Notes under the pieces: model-generated | Told to the model about the DNA's origin: nothing | Database searches by the model: none | The model's input: the letters and a program-made list of their open reading frames with translations, nothing else | Assembly: GCA_019638795.1 (NCBI GenBank) | Contig: JAHBTB010000009.1 | Span: 29,462 to 93,461, forward strand | DNA: 64,000 bases | Direction: 5' to 3' | Source: Fimbriimonadaceae bacterium | GTDB lineage: Bacteria; Armatimonadota; Fimbriimonadia; Fimbriimonadales; Fimbriimonadaceae | Program-made: the position numbers and the translations under genes | Part shown: positions 41,542-49,341 of the stretch, one piece after another | Position numbering within the stretch: the stretch's first letter is position 1 | How the letters are laid out: every line of letters begins with the position of its first letter

Positions 41542-42051
41542 TCATCCCTTCAGGTTGCAGAGCGTTTTTTCGCCCGTGTTGACCGTGCGGACCTTCACCA
41601 GGCCGTCCTGGATCGTCACGACCACCGTCCGACCGTTTGAGCCGCCGGTGTCCGTGGCGAGGACCTTGAAGCCGTTTTTCTTGACCAAGGCGGCGACCGC
41701 CTCGACATTGCGCGCCCCCACGTCGAGCTTGGAGTCACCGGGAGTGCCGAACTTGAAGACCTGTGCGCCGCCCGCGTAGGCGGCGACCATCCGGGAGGGC
41801 ACCGCACCCAGAGCGGTCATTTGGCGCACCATTTCGGGGACGCCCGTGTCGGCGAACTTGCCGATCTTGTCGGCGGGACGCCCGGGGAACGACGCGGGCA
41901 GCATGACGTGGATCATGCCGCTGACCTGGGTGGTCGGGTCGTACAACACCAGGCCGATGCAACTCCCTAGGCCGAGGCAGTTGTACGCGGCGTCGCCCTT
42001 GGCGACATGGATGTCCCCCATGCCGACCATCATCGCCGACACCGTGGACAT
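41542..42051 (-). CDS. cheD: CheD receptor glutamine deamidase
   Basis: A 169-residue protein. The catalytic cysteine and histidine are in LGLGSCIGLVLYDP and SGMIHVMLP, and the Thr of the triad fits the TGGSN/VRTVNTG region. CheD deamidates receptors and in Bacillus and Thermotoga binds CheC to raise its CheY-P phosphatase activity. Its start directly follows the cheC stop, consistent with the two proteins forming a complex. Confidence 0.94.
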   Translation of the reverse strand: MSTVSAMMVGMGDIHVAKGDAAYNCLGLGSCIGLVLYDPTTQVSGMIHVMLPASFPGRPADKIGKFADTGVPEMVRQMTALGAVPSRMVAAYAGGAQVFKFGTPGDSKLDVGARNVEAVAALVKKNGFKVLATDTGGSNGRTVVVTIQDGLVKVRTVNTGEKTLCNLKG

Positions 42052-42681
42052 CTACGCCGCCTCCGCCACACCGAGGCGGCGAAGCATCAGGTTCAGGCCC
42101 TCGACAGTCGGGATGCAGAGGAAATAGCCCTGCGTGGCGGTGTCCTCGTAGTCGTAAATCTTGGTTTCGATGGCCAGCGCGACCACTTCCTGCAGCTCGG
42201 CCTCGGCGACCACCGTGCTCACAACCGAATAGCACAGGTCGATCGACACGACCGGCGGAGTGGCGTGGATGGCCAGTCCGGTCATGTTCGAGAGCGCGTT
42301 CATGAAGCTGGAGTTGAGGATGTTTCCGATCTCCAGCATCGCGCTGGCGGCAAGGTCGTCGACCTCGGCGAAGCTGTCGGGGCAAGTACCGAGCAAGTAG
42401 CGCCACACCGTCTGGGCACTTTCCCACGGGAACACAAACGCGATGTGCCCGGTGACGTCACCCTCGATCGGCATCATGATCCCGACGACCACCGCCTCGG
42501 GGTCTCCGACCAAGGCCGGTACGTTCTCGATCGCGACCGTCTCGACATTCGGCACCTCCATGTTGAAGGACCGCCCGGTCAAGTCCGAAAGCGCGGTCGT
42601 GGCATGGCCGAGGCCAATGTTCGCCATCTCGCGGACCGCCGACATTTCGAGAAGCCCGTATGTGCCTTGTTCTCCCGTCAT
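42052..42681 (-). CDS. cheC: CheC-type CheY-P phosphatase
   Basis: A 209-residue protein with two phosphatase centres: SAVREMANIG near the start and SAMLEIGNILNSS in the middle, each S-x3-E-x2-N. This duplicated arrangement distinguishes CheC from CheX. The ATG at 42681 has a ribosome site (gggga, 8 bases ahead); an in-frame ATG at 42714 is an alternative. It is the first gene of the seven-gene chemotaxis operon and lies next to cheD, its usual partner. Confidence 0.93.
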   Translation of the reverse strand: MTGEQGTYGLLEMSAVREMANIGLGHATTALSDLTGRSFNMEVPNVETVAIENVPALVGDPEAVVVGIMMPIEGDVTGHIAFVFPWESAQTVWRYLLGTCPDSFAEVDDLAASAMLEIGNILNSSFMNALSNMTGLAIHATPPVVSIDLCYSVVSTVVAEAELQEVVALAIETKIYDYEDTATQGYFLCIPTVEGLNLMLRRLGVAEAA

Positions 42682-42888
42682 CCTGAACATCCCCGCCAAT
42701 TCACATGTCGGCACACCGGCGCAGTCGCCACACCCGGACAGGGCTGATTTAGCGAGGGCCTGGTGTTTTCCACAGGGTGGCGGCGCCTGCCGGCTACGGG
42801 CTCACTCCAGCGGGCAAGGGGAAAACTTCAACGAACAATGCACAAAAGTTCGTAATTGAGAGTCGTTTGGCGACCTGACTTGTCTATT

Positions 42889-42917
42889 ATTATACGGGGC
42901 CTCGAAGAGCACGACAG
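42889..42917 (-). promoter_or_regulatory. Probable promoter of the chemotaxis operon
   Basis: On the minus strand a perfect TATAAT (42894 down to 42889) lies 17 bases from a weak -35 (ctgtcg, 42917 down to 42912). Transcription would start near 42882 and leave a leader of about 200 bases before cheC. The same AT-rich patch (tattattatac, 42885-42895) could hold a plus-strand -10 as well. Confidence 0.5.
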
Positions 42918-42968
42918 CCGCGCATGCGGCAGGACGGGTTCATAGGGAGGCTTCGGAACACAAGCATC

Positions 42969-43009
42969 GGGATACGACGTTGCTCCTCTCCAGTCGTATC
43001 CCACTTTTT
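42969..43009 (+). terminator. Intrinsic terminator in the leader of the acc operon (attenuator or end of a short RNA)
   Basis: A perfect 10-base stem (gggatacgac, 42969-42978, with gtcgtatccc, 42993-43002) closes a 14-base pyrimidine-rich loop, and five T (43005-43009) follow two bases later. Only plus-strand transcripts would be stopped, yet no plus-strand gene precedes it. The next gene on this strand starts at 43083, so the hairpin either controls read-through into that operon or ends an independent RNA of about 110 bases. Confidence 0.85.
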
Positions 43010-43082
43010 ACTTGGAAGCCCAACGGCGCGCTTCTGTTCCGTCCCCAGAGACGAATTTGTCCCCAAATTGTGCCCAGGTAAC

Positions 43083-43484
43083 ATGCTGTCCATGTCCAGC
43101 CTCGACCAAGAGACGGTGCGGCGCGCCGTGGCGGTGGCCAGGGCCCGCGGGCTGGCTCGCATCAAGGTCGCCGTCGAAGGCGGTTCGGTCACGGCCACCC
43201 TGTCCCCCGACTGGGAGCCCACGCCGGTCGTAAGCGACGAGCCCAGTGCCGACGACGTCGCCCGGGTCGCCGTCGTGACCGCCCCCGTTGTAGGCTACTT
43301 CCGGGCCGCAACGCTGGCCGAGGGCGATGAAATCGAGGTCGGCCAATCGGTCGGCGAGGTCGTCGCCCTGGGCATCAGCAACGACGTGCCCAGCACCGTC
43401 TCCGGTGTCTTTGAAAGGTTTCTTGCTGAAGATGAGTCCGCTGTCGAGTTCGGCCAGGGCCTGGCGAGGATCATGGAAAAATGA
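43083..43484 (+). CDS. AccB-like protein lacking the biotin-accepting lysine (BADC-like)
   Basis: A 133-residue protein with the AccB plan: a helical N-terminal part (1-60, SLDQETVRRAVAVARARGLA) and a biotinyl-type hammerhead domain (62-131). Aligned without gaps to ordinary AccB, the EAMKM site reads VVALGISNDVPSTVSGV, so the lysine is Gly97 and the surrounding Met residues are also gone, while the flanking VGQSVG and SGVFERFLAEDESAVEFGQGL turns are kept. It cannot be biotinylated at the usual place. Plant BADC proteins have the same defect and inhibit acetyl-CoA carboxylase. It is coupled to accC through one short gene. The ATG at 43083 is preferred; 43092 is possible. Confidence 0.82.
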   Translation: MLSMSSLDQETVRRAVAVARARGLARIKVAVEGGSVTATLSPDWEPTPVVSDEPSADDVARVAVVTAPVVGYFRAATLAEGDEIEVGQSVGEVVALGISNDVPSTVSGVFERFLAEDESAVEFGQGLARIMEK

Positions 43485-43864
43485 GAAAAGAATCGGGACG
43501 GGGTGGTTTGGTCGGAGTGATCGCGGCGGCGGCAGTGGCGCTGGTCCTTGTGCTCGTCTTCACCAACGGGTCGTCGATCTTTGGCGGCAAAAAGGAGCCC
43601 GAGCGCGCCGACGGCCAAGGCAAGACCCTCGTCGGCAAATCGCTGCTGAAGGCCAAAGACACCGTCTGCCTTGAGCAACTGCAAGAAGACCGGCAGATGA
43701 TCCAGGTCGCGACCGACCCGGTCGAAGAGACCAAGCCGGCCAGCCTAGCCGAAGCCAAGGTCACCGGAGACCTCGCCCGGTGCCCGATCGGCAAAGAGCC
43801 TTACGTCTACGACCCGGCGACCGGTAGTATCCACTGCCCCCACCCGGGCCACGAGAAGTACTGA
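43481..43864 (+). CDS. Single-pass membrane protein with pseudopilin-like C-terminus
   Basis: A 127-residue protein with one N-terminal helix (GLVGVIAAAAVALVLVLVFT), an extracytoplasmic lysine-rich linker and a C-terminal motif CPIGKEPYVYDPATGSIHCP, ending HPGHEKY. The C-x-Y-x-YDP-x-TG-x-x-CP pattern recalls the C-terminal loop of type II secretion and competence pseudopilins, but the prepilin cleavage motif is missing. Function unknown. It overlaps the AccB-like gene by 4 bases and precedes accC by no gap (stop at 43864, accC from 43865). Confidence 0.78.
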   Translation: MRKESGRGGLVGVIAAAAVALVLVLVFTNGSSIFGGKKEPERADGQGKTLVGKSLLKAKDTVCLEQLQEDRQMIQVATDPVEETKPASLAEAKVTGDLARCPIGKEPYVYDPATGSIHCPHPGHEKY

Positions 43865-45223
43865 ATGTTTGAACGTGTTCTGGTCGCCAACCGTGGCGAA
43901 ATCGCTTGCCGCGTCATCCGCGCCCTCCATGAGTTGGGCGTCGAGGCGATCGCCGTCCATTCCAAGGCCGACGCGGACAGCCGCCACGTCCACATCGCCG
44001 ACCGGTCCGTCTGTGTCGGTGAGGCCAGCAACACCGACAGCTACCTTAACCTCGCCAACGTCCTCATGGCGGCGGAGATCACCGGCGCGCAGGCCGTCCA
44101 CCCGGGCTTCGGCTACTTCTCCGAGCGAGCCCGGTTCGCGGAGGCCCTCGGAGCGATGGGTGTCACCTTCATAGGCCCCTCCGTCAGCGCCATCGAGGCG
44201 ATGGGAGACAAAGCGAGAGCCAAGGAAGCCGCGATCGACGCCAACTGTCCGGTCGTCCCAGGCTCGGACGGCGTCGTCGCCAACGAGGCCGACGCGGCCC
44301 GGTGGGCCGAACAGATCGAATACCCCGTCCTGCTGAAGGCGGTCGCGGGCGGCGGCGGTCGGGGCATCCGCCGGGTCAATGACGAAGACGAACTGGGCCG
44401 CCTGTTCAAGACCGCCCAGGCCGAAGCCCAGGCCAGTTTTGGCAACGGCGACCTCTTGGTCGAGAAGTGCGTGGTGGAGCCGCGCCACGTGGAGATTCAA
44501 ATCCTCGGAGACGAGCACGGCAACGTCATCCACCTCGGCGAGCGCGAGTGCAGCGTCCAGAACCTCCGCCACCAGAAGATTGTCGAGGAGGCCCCTTGTG
44601 CGGTCTTGGACACGGACACAAGACGGCGCATGGGCGAAGCCGCCGTGCGCGTCGCCAAGAGTGTCGGCTACACGAACGCCGGGACCGTCGAGTTTCTCCT
44701 TGACAAGTCGGGCAGCTTCTACTTCCTGGAAATGAACACGCGCATCCAGGTCGAGCACCCTGTCACCGAATCGGTCACCGGGCTCGACCTGGTGCAGTGG
44801 CAAGTCCGCATCGCTGCGGGAGAGCCGTTGCCCGTGACCCAGGACGACGTCGACCTTGCCGGGCATGCGATCGAGGCAAGGATCACCGCGCAAGACCCCG
44901 ACAAGGACTTCGCCCCCTGCACCGGCAAGATCACCCGCTGGGAGCCGCCCGGATTCGGCGGAGTACGTCTCGACACCCACGTCTACGCCGGTTTCACCGT
45001 GTCGCCGTTCTACGACCCGATGATCGCCAAGCTGATCGTCACGGGACGCGACCGCGCCGAGGCCGTCAACCGGCTCCGCGTCTGCCTCGACGAGTTCCAT
45101 GTCGAGGGCATCCAGACCAACATCCCGTTCCTCCGCCGCTTGGTGCGCCACCCGGACTACATCTCCGGAGACGTGAGCACCGCGTTCGTCGGCCGGTTCC
45201 TGGCAGAAGGCCAGGCACCATGA
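43865..45223 (+). CDS. accC: Biotin carboxylase subunit of acetyl-CoA carboxylase
   Basis: A 452-residue ATP-grasp enzyme of normal length that carboxylates biotin on its carrier protein for malonyl-CoA synthesis. It starts MFERVLVANRGEIACRVIRA, has the glycine-rich ATP loop LKAVAGGGGRGIRRV, the metal and biotin-side block HVEIQILGDEHGNVIHLGER, and the catalytic NTRIQVEHPVTESVTG with the key Glu and Arg. Its upstream partner is a carrier-like protein without lysine, so a true AccB must be supplied from elsewhere. It overlaps nusB by 4 bases. Confidence 0.97.
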   Translation: MFERVLVANRGEIACRVIRALHELGVEAIAVHSKADADSRHVHIADRSVCVGEASNTDSYLNLANVLMAAEITGAQAVHPGFGYFSERARFAEALGAMGVTFIGPSVSAIEAMGDKARAKEAAIDANCPVVPGSDGVVANEADAARWAEQIEYPVLLKAVAGGGGRGIRRVNDEDELGRLFKTAQAEAQASFGNGDLLVEKCVVEPRHVEIQILGDEHGNVIHLGERECSVQNLRHQKIVEEAPCAVLDTDTRRRMGEAAVRVAKSVGYTNAGTVEFLLDKSGSFYFLEMNTRIQVEHPVTESVTGLDLVQWQVRIAAGEPLPVTQDDVDLAGHAIEARITAQDPDKDFAPCTGKITRWEPPGFGGVRLDTHVYAGFTVSPFYDPMIAKLIVTGRDRAEAVNRLRVCLDEFHVEGIQTNIPFLRRLVRHPDYISGDVSTAFVGRFLAEGQAP

Positions 45224-45789
45224 GCGACCCGTCCCATTCGCGCCGCCTGGCCCGCGAGATGGCCGTCCAAGCCCTGTACGCCGTCAAAGTCGGCGGCACC
45301 ACCTCGACCGTCGCTTGTGACGACGTCCTGACCCGACACCCCCTCACGCCCGAGAACGAGGCGTTCTTCCGGGGCTTGGTCGAAGGCGTCTCCCGCAACG
45401 TGCCCGCCCTCGACGCGGTCGTCGACCGGTTCCTCGCCCGAGGCTGGTCCGTCGACCGGCTCGCCCTCACCGATCTCTTGGTGTTGCGGCTCGCGACATA
45501 CGAGATCCATCACCTTCCCGGCATGCCCCCCAAGGTGACGATCACCCAGGCGGTGGAACTGGCCAAGCTCTTCGGCTCTGCCGAGAGCGGGCGGTTTGTC
45601 AACGGCGTCCTCGCCAGCGTCTTGGCCGACTCGGACAAGGCCGAGTGGGACCCCGCGCGGGAAGAGCAGCGCGAAACCATGGAGGAGGAGCCGCGCCCTG
45701 TCGTCGAGGAGGAGGAAGCCGACGAGGCCGCCCAACCCGAGACCGCCCGGTTCCAGGTCGGAGCGTGGGTCGTCAAGAGTGACGGCTAG
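45220..45789 (+). CDS. nusB: Transcription antitermination factor NusB
   Basis: A 189-residue protein; the core (about 1-140) is NusB: SRRLAREMAVQALYAVKVGG, then WSVDRLALTDLLVLRLATYE and KVTITQAVELAKLFGSAESG with the FVNGVLASV ending. NusB binds boxA RNA with S10 in rRNA operons. The C-terminal 45 residues form an acidic tail (VVEEEEADEAAQPE) that is an extension of the usual length. The ATG at 45220 overlaps accC by 4 bases; accC-nusB linkage is common in bacteria. The stop overlaps rimO by 4 bases. Confidence 0.95.
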   Translation: MSDPSHSRRLAREMAVQALYAVKVGGTTSTVACDDVLTRHPLTPENEAFFRGLVEGVSRNVPALDAVVDRFLARGWSVDRLALTDLLVLRLATYEIHHLPGMPPKVTITQAVELAKLFGSAESGRFVNGVLASVLADSDKAEWDPAREEQRETMEEEPRPVVEEEEADEAAQPETARFQVGAWVVKSDG

Positions 45790-47153
45790 CGCGGTTCGGC
45801 CGACGACATCTTGAGCGGCACAAGTTCTTTTCTGGCGCGCGAAACGCCCTCAAGGTGGCCGTACAGGTCGTGGGTATGGGCCTCGTCAACGGTGACCCTG
45901 ACAAACGAACCGGGGCGGGCCGACCCCTTGGCGTAGACCCAGCCGTCGATTTCCGGGGCGTCGCGAAACGACCGGCCCGCCACCCAGCCGTCCTTCACCT
46001 CGTCGACCAGCACTTCGAGTTCCCTGCCGACCCAAGACCAGTTCTTCTCCAAGGCGACCACCGACTGGGCGCGCATCAGTCGGTCGTAGCGCTCGCGTTT
46101 GACCCGGAACGGCACCTGGCCCGGCATGTCGGCACTGGGTGTGCCCGCCTCGCGCGAATAGGTGAAGGCTCCGACCCGGTCAAGGCGGGCCTCCTGGACA
46201 AAGTCCAGGAGCGAACTGAACTCCGCCTCGGTCTCGCCGGGGAACCCGACGATGAAGGTGGTCCGCACCGCCACGTCGGGCACCGCGGCCCGGACCTTTT
46301 CGATGACTCGCAGGTAGCGTTCCCCGTCCCATGGCCGCTTCATCCGCCGCAGAACGTCGGGGTGGGTGTGCTGGAACGGGATGTCGATGTACGGCACGAC
46401 GTGTTCCAGCGTGGCCATCGCCTCGATGACCTCGTCGGTCAGGCGGTTCGGATAGAAGTAAAGCAGGCGGACCCACTTCAGCCCGTCGACTCCGTTGAGC
46501 TCGCGGAGCAACCGGGGCAAAGTGAACTCCCGGTAGAGGTCGTAACCGTATTGGGTGACGTCTTGGGCGATGAGGTTGGCCTCGACACACCCGGTCGCGG
46601 CCAAGTGGCGGGCCTCTTCGACGACCCGTTCGACCGGCTTGCTGACGTGCTTGCCCCGGAACGACGGGATCGTGCAGAAGGTGCATTGGTGGTCGCATCC
46701 CTCGCTGACCTTGATGTAGGCGCTCCAGGGCTTGCCCGTCCGCTGGCGGGTACCGACCGTGGCCCATTGGTGGTGGGGAGGTCGGACGTCGACAAAAGAC
46801 TCTCGATGCCCGAACACCGCCGCGGCGACGTCGGCGAAGCGTCCCATCTGCCCGACCCCGACGTAAGCGTCAGCCCCGGGGGCGAGAGAGGCCAGCTCTT
46901 CGCCGAGACGCTGGGACAGGCACCCGGCCACGACCACGCGACCCGACCCCTTGGCGGCGACGGCCGACTTGATCGCCTCGATCGACTCTGCCTTGGCACG
47001 TTCCAGAAAGCCGCAGGTGTTGACCACGGTCAGGTCCGCCGGCCGGCTCGCGTCGACCGTATAACCCGCCGCCCGCAAGACCCCGGCGATCTCCTCGCTG
47101 TCCACCTCGTTTTTCGCGCAACCGAGCGTGATGATGCGGACGTTTTGCGGCAT
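45786..47153 (-). CDS. rimO: Ribosomal protein S12 methylthiotransferase
   Basis: A 455-residue radical-SAM methylthiotransferase. The ATG at 47153 gives MPQNVRIITLGCAKNEVDSE; the UPF0004 cysteines continue in VVNTCGFLERAKAESIEAI and VVAGCLSQRLGEEL. The radical-SAM cluster is EGCDHQCTFCTIPSFRGKH, and the C-terminal TRAM domain begins near GRELEVLVDEV. The LGCAKNxVDSE form and TIPSFRGK distinguish RimO from MiaB. It adds a thiomethyl group to Asp of S12. Divergent from the M42 peptidase gene. Confidence 0.96.
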   Translation of the reverse strand: MPQNVRIITLGCAKNEVDSEEIAGVLRAAGYTVDASRPADLTVVNTCGFLERAKAESIEAIKSAVAAKGSGRVVVAGCLSQRLGEELASLAPGADAYVGVGQMGRFADVAAAVFGHRESFVDVRPPHHQWATVGTRQRTGKPWSAYIKVSEGCDHQCTFCTIPSFRGKHVSKPVERVVEEARHLAATGCVEANLIAQDVTQYGYDLYREFTLPRLLRELNGVDGLKWVRLLYFYPNRLTDEVIEAMATLEHVVPYIDIPFQHTHPDVLRRMKRPWDGERYLRVIEKVRAAVPDVAVRTTFIVGFPGETEAEFSSLLDFVQEARLDRVGAFTYSREAGTPSADMPGQVPFRVKRERYDRLMRAQSVVALEKNWSWVGRELEVLVDEVKDGWVAGRSFRDAPEIDGWVYAKGSARPGSFVRVTVDEAHTHDLYGHLEGVSRARKELVPLKMSSAEPR

Positions 47154-47214
47154 GACCGCATGATGTACCCCCAGCCAGGCCGAGGTGGGCGGGCCTTCGG
47201 CTAAACTCGTCGCC

Positions 47215-48261
47215 ATGCCGCGGCTCGACGTCTCGACCGACTATCTGCTGAACGTCCTCGAAGACCTTGTCAACACCCCCAGCCCGAGCGGCGACACCGC
47301 CTGGGCCGTCCGGTTTGTGCAAAACGAGCTCGACAGCTTCGGCGCGCCTTCGGCGCTTACCCGCAAAGGCGCCCTGACGAGCACGTTGCCCGGGCTCAGC
47401 GACGCCCACCCCCGCGCCCTGACGGCCCACATCGACACCCTTGGCGCTATGGTCGCCGAGATCAAGGCCAACGGGCGCCTGCGGCTCACCGCGCTCAACG
47501 GCCTGATGTGGCCCACCGTCGAGAGTGAAGGCTGCACCGTCCACGCGCGGGGCGGCACGAACGTGCGTGGCTCGCTCGTCTTGGCCAACGGTGCCGACCA
47601 CGTCAACAAGGAGGCGCGGACCGCCCCTCGAAACGCCGACACGATGGAGGTCCGGATTGACGAACGCACGAGGAGCAATGAAGAGACCCAGCTGCTTGGC
47701 ATCTGCGTCGGCGACTTCGTCAGCTTTGACCCCAGGTTTGAGAAGAGTGCCTCGGGGTTTGTCCGTAGCCGGTTCCTTGACGACAAGGCCTGTGTCGCTT
47801 GCCTGCTCGCCGCCGTCAAGGCGCTCCATGAGGCCGGCGTCAGTCCAGCCCAGCGCACCCACCTGCTGTTCAGCAACTATGAGGAGGTCGGGCACGGCGG
47901 TATGGACGGCCTGCCCGAGGACCTTGCCGAACTTCTCGTGCTGGACATGGCGGTGGTCGGCAGCGGATGCGCGGGCGACGAACACCACTGCTCCATCTGC
48001 CTCAAAGATTCCGCCAGCCCCTACAGTCGAGAACTCAGCGACAAGCTCATCGGCATCGCGGCGCGGGAAGGTGTCGAACTGGTGCCGGACGTCTATCCGT
48101 ACTACGGGTCCGACGGCTCAGCGTACTGGCGTGCGGGAGGCCGGGCCCAAGTCGCCCTGATCGGGCCGGGCGTTGACACAAGCCACGGCTACGAGCGCAC
48201 CCACACGGACGCCCTGAAGGACACCGCGACGATGATCGCGGAATACCTGCTGGAGGAGTGA
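47215..48261 (+). CDS. M42-family peptidase of the NAGGN (osmoprotectant) type
   Basis: A 348-residue protein from the ATG at 47215 (MPRLDVSTDYLLNVLEDLVN). Metal-binding landmarks of M42 aminopeptidases are ALTAHIDTLGAMV, RFLDDKACVACLL, the catalytic NYEEVGHGG and VVGSGCAGDEHH. The ALTRKGALTSTLPG and HIDTLGAMV blocks match the hydrolase found in the N-acetylglutaminylglutamine amide osmolyte cluster rather than the common PepA group. The other genes of that cluster (amidotransferase, acetyltransferase) are not adjacent. Assignment to the NAGGN subgroup is from memory of its conserved blocks. Confidence 0.85.
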   Translation: MPRLDVSTDYLLNVLEDLVNTPSPSGDTAWAVRFVQNELDSFGAPSALTRKGALTSTLPGLSDAHPRALTAHIDTLGAMVAEIKANGRLRLTALNGLMWPTVESEGCTVHARGGTNVRGSLVLANGADHVNKEARTAPRNADTMEVRIDERTRSNEETQLLGICVGDFVSFDPRFEKSASGFVRSRFLDDKACVACLLAAVKALHEAGVSPAQRTHLLFSNYEEVGHGGMDGLPEDLAELLVLDMAVVGSGCAGDEHHCSICLKDSASPYSRELSDKLIGIAAREGVELVPDVYPYYGSDGSAYWRAGGRAQVALIGPGVDTSHGYERTHTDALKDTATMIAEYLLEE

Positions 48262-48271
48262 CCGGGCCCCT

Positions 48272-49339
48272 TCAGCCAAATCGCTCGACAAGAAGAGCCG
48301 CGGTCTGGGTGATGGCGTCGTCGGGCCCCAGCAGTTCGTCGATCTCTTCGAACGCCGCGAGCTGGGCCCCGCGGTCAAGGGTCTCGTCGAGCAAGGGCTC
48401 CAAGGCCGCGCGGACGGCTTCGGGCGTCGCCTGCCACAGGTACATCTCGGGCACCGCCCGCCGCCCCAGAATGATGTTGGGCAGGCCGATGTGGGCGATC
48501 CGGGGGCGACGGACCTGGGCCTCCATCTCCATGAGCCAGTTCCCCCGGTAGACGATCACGCAGGGGCACTTGCACAGGGCCGCCTCCAAGGTCGCCGTGC
48601 CGCTGCAGACGACGCCGGCCCGTGACGTCCGCAGGGCCTCGACCGCCCCGGCGACCAAGAGGGCCTCGGGCCACATGCCTCGGACCCACTCCCGGTCGGT
48701 CGACGCCGCAAGGCCGACCCGCATCGGGCCGCGTAAGCCCGCGGTCGCGTCGCGGGCCAGGGGCAGGTTTGCCGCCACCTCATGGTGGCGCGAGCCCGGC
48801 AACACCGCCACGCCGTCGCGGTCGGTCACCGCCGGGGCGCTGGCGACAAGCTCTTTCAGCGGGTGGCCGAGCCACACCGCGTCGCACCCCTGCCGCTGCA
48901 GGATCTCCTGGCTCCATGAGAACTGGGTCACCACAAGGTCAGTGACCGCGCCCAGGTCGCGGCCCTGCCGGTCGCGACGCCAACTGCCGGGTGGCGCGAA
49001 GTACGCCACCTTCCAGCCCAGAGCCTTCGCCTTCCGCGCCAGTTTGATGTTGAAGAACCCAAAGTCGATCGGGACAAAGAGACCAGGGGCCCCCGTCGCG
49101 AGGGCCCGCTCGGCGGCAAAGAAGCCGCCGATCCCGTTCCACGAGGCGACAAACGCCATCGTGACGCCGATGACTCCCCAACTGGTCGAGTCGGCGACGA
49201 GGCGGCACCCGGCCGCCGCCATCCGCTTGCCCCCGACACCTTCGAAGGTCGTGTCGGGCCTCAAGGCGGAAATGCGACTGACTAGGGCGGCGGCATAGGT
49301 GTCGCCGCTGGCCTCGCCCGCACTCAGGAACACGCGCAT
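48272..49339 (-). CDS. lpxB: Lipid-A-disaccharide synthase
   Basis: A 355-residue GT-B enzyme (family GT19), slightly shorter than the usual 380. It starts MRVFLSAGEASGDTYAAALV, has YFAPPGSWRRDR (CPSVWAW-type region), WLGHPLKELV and VAVLPGSRHHEV, and the donor-site SGTATLEAALCKCPCVIVYR. It joins UDP-diacylglucosamine and lipid X to make the lipid A disaccharide at the inner membrane. It lies 2 bases after lpxA. Confidence 0.94.
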   Translation of the reverse strand: MRVFLSAGEASGDTYAAALVSRISALRPDTTFEGVGGKRMAAAGCRLVADSTSWGVIGVTMAFVASWNGIGGFFAAERALATGAPGLFVPIDFGFFNIKLARKAKALGWKVAYFAPPGSWRRDRQGRDLGAVTDLVVTQFSWSQEILQRQGCDAVWLGHPLKELVASAPAVTDRDGVAVLPGSRHHEVAANLPLARDATAGLRGPMRVGLAASTDREWVRGMWPEALLVAGAVEALRTSRAGVVCSGTATLEAALCKCPCVIVYRGNWLMEMEAQVRRPRIAHIGLPNIILGRRAVPEMYLWQATPEAVRAALEPLLDETLDRGAQLAAFEEIDELLGPDDAITQTAALLVERFG

Positions 49340-49341
49340 CG

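Larger units (their letters stand above)
42682..43082. other. 401-base divergent regulatory region between the che and acc operons
   Basis: This gap holds no convincing gene on either strand. Its parts are an inverted repeat in the che leader (gttttcc, 42765-42771, with ggaaaac, 42820-42826, enclosing a G/C-rich segment), an AT-rich promoter patch (about 42840-42896), a gccgc-gcat-gcggc hairpin (42917-42930) and an intrinsic terminator (42969-43009) pointing toward accC. An open frame from 42924 continues into the next gene but passes through the terminator and has no family features. Confidence 0.6.

Noticed and set aside
42924..43082. N-terminal extension of the AccB-like protein from ATG 42924
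   Set aside because: It would be translated through a perfect intrinsic terminator and the extra residues have no domain; the region fits a leader better.
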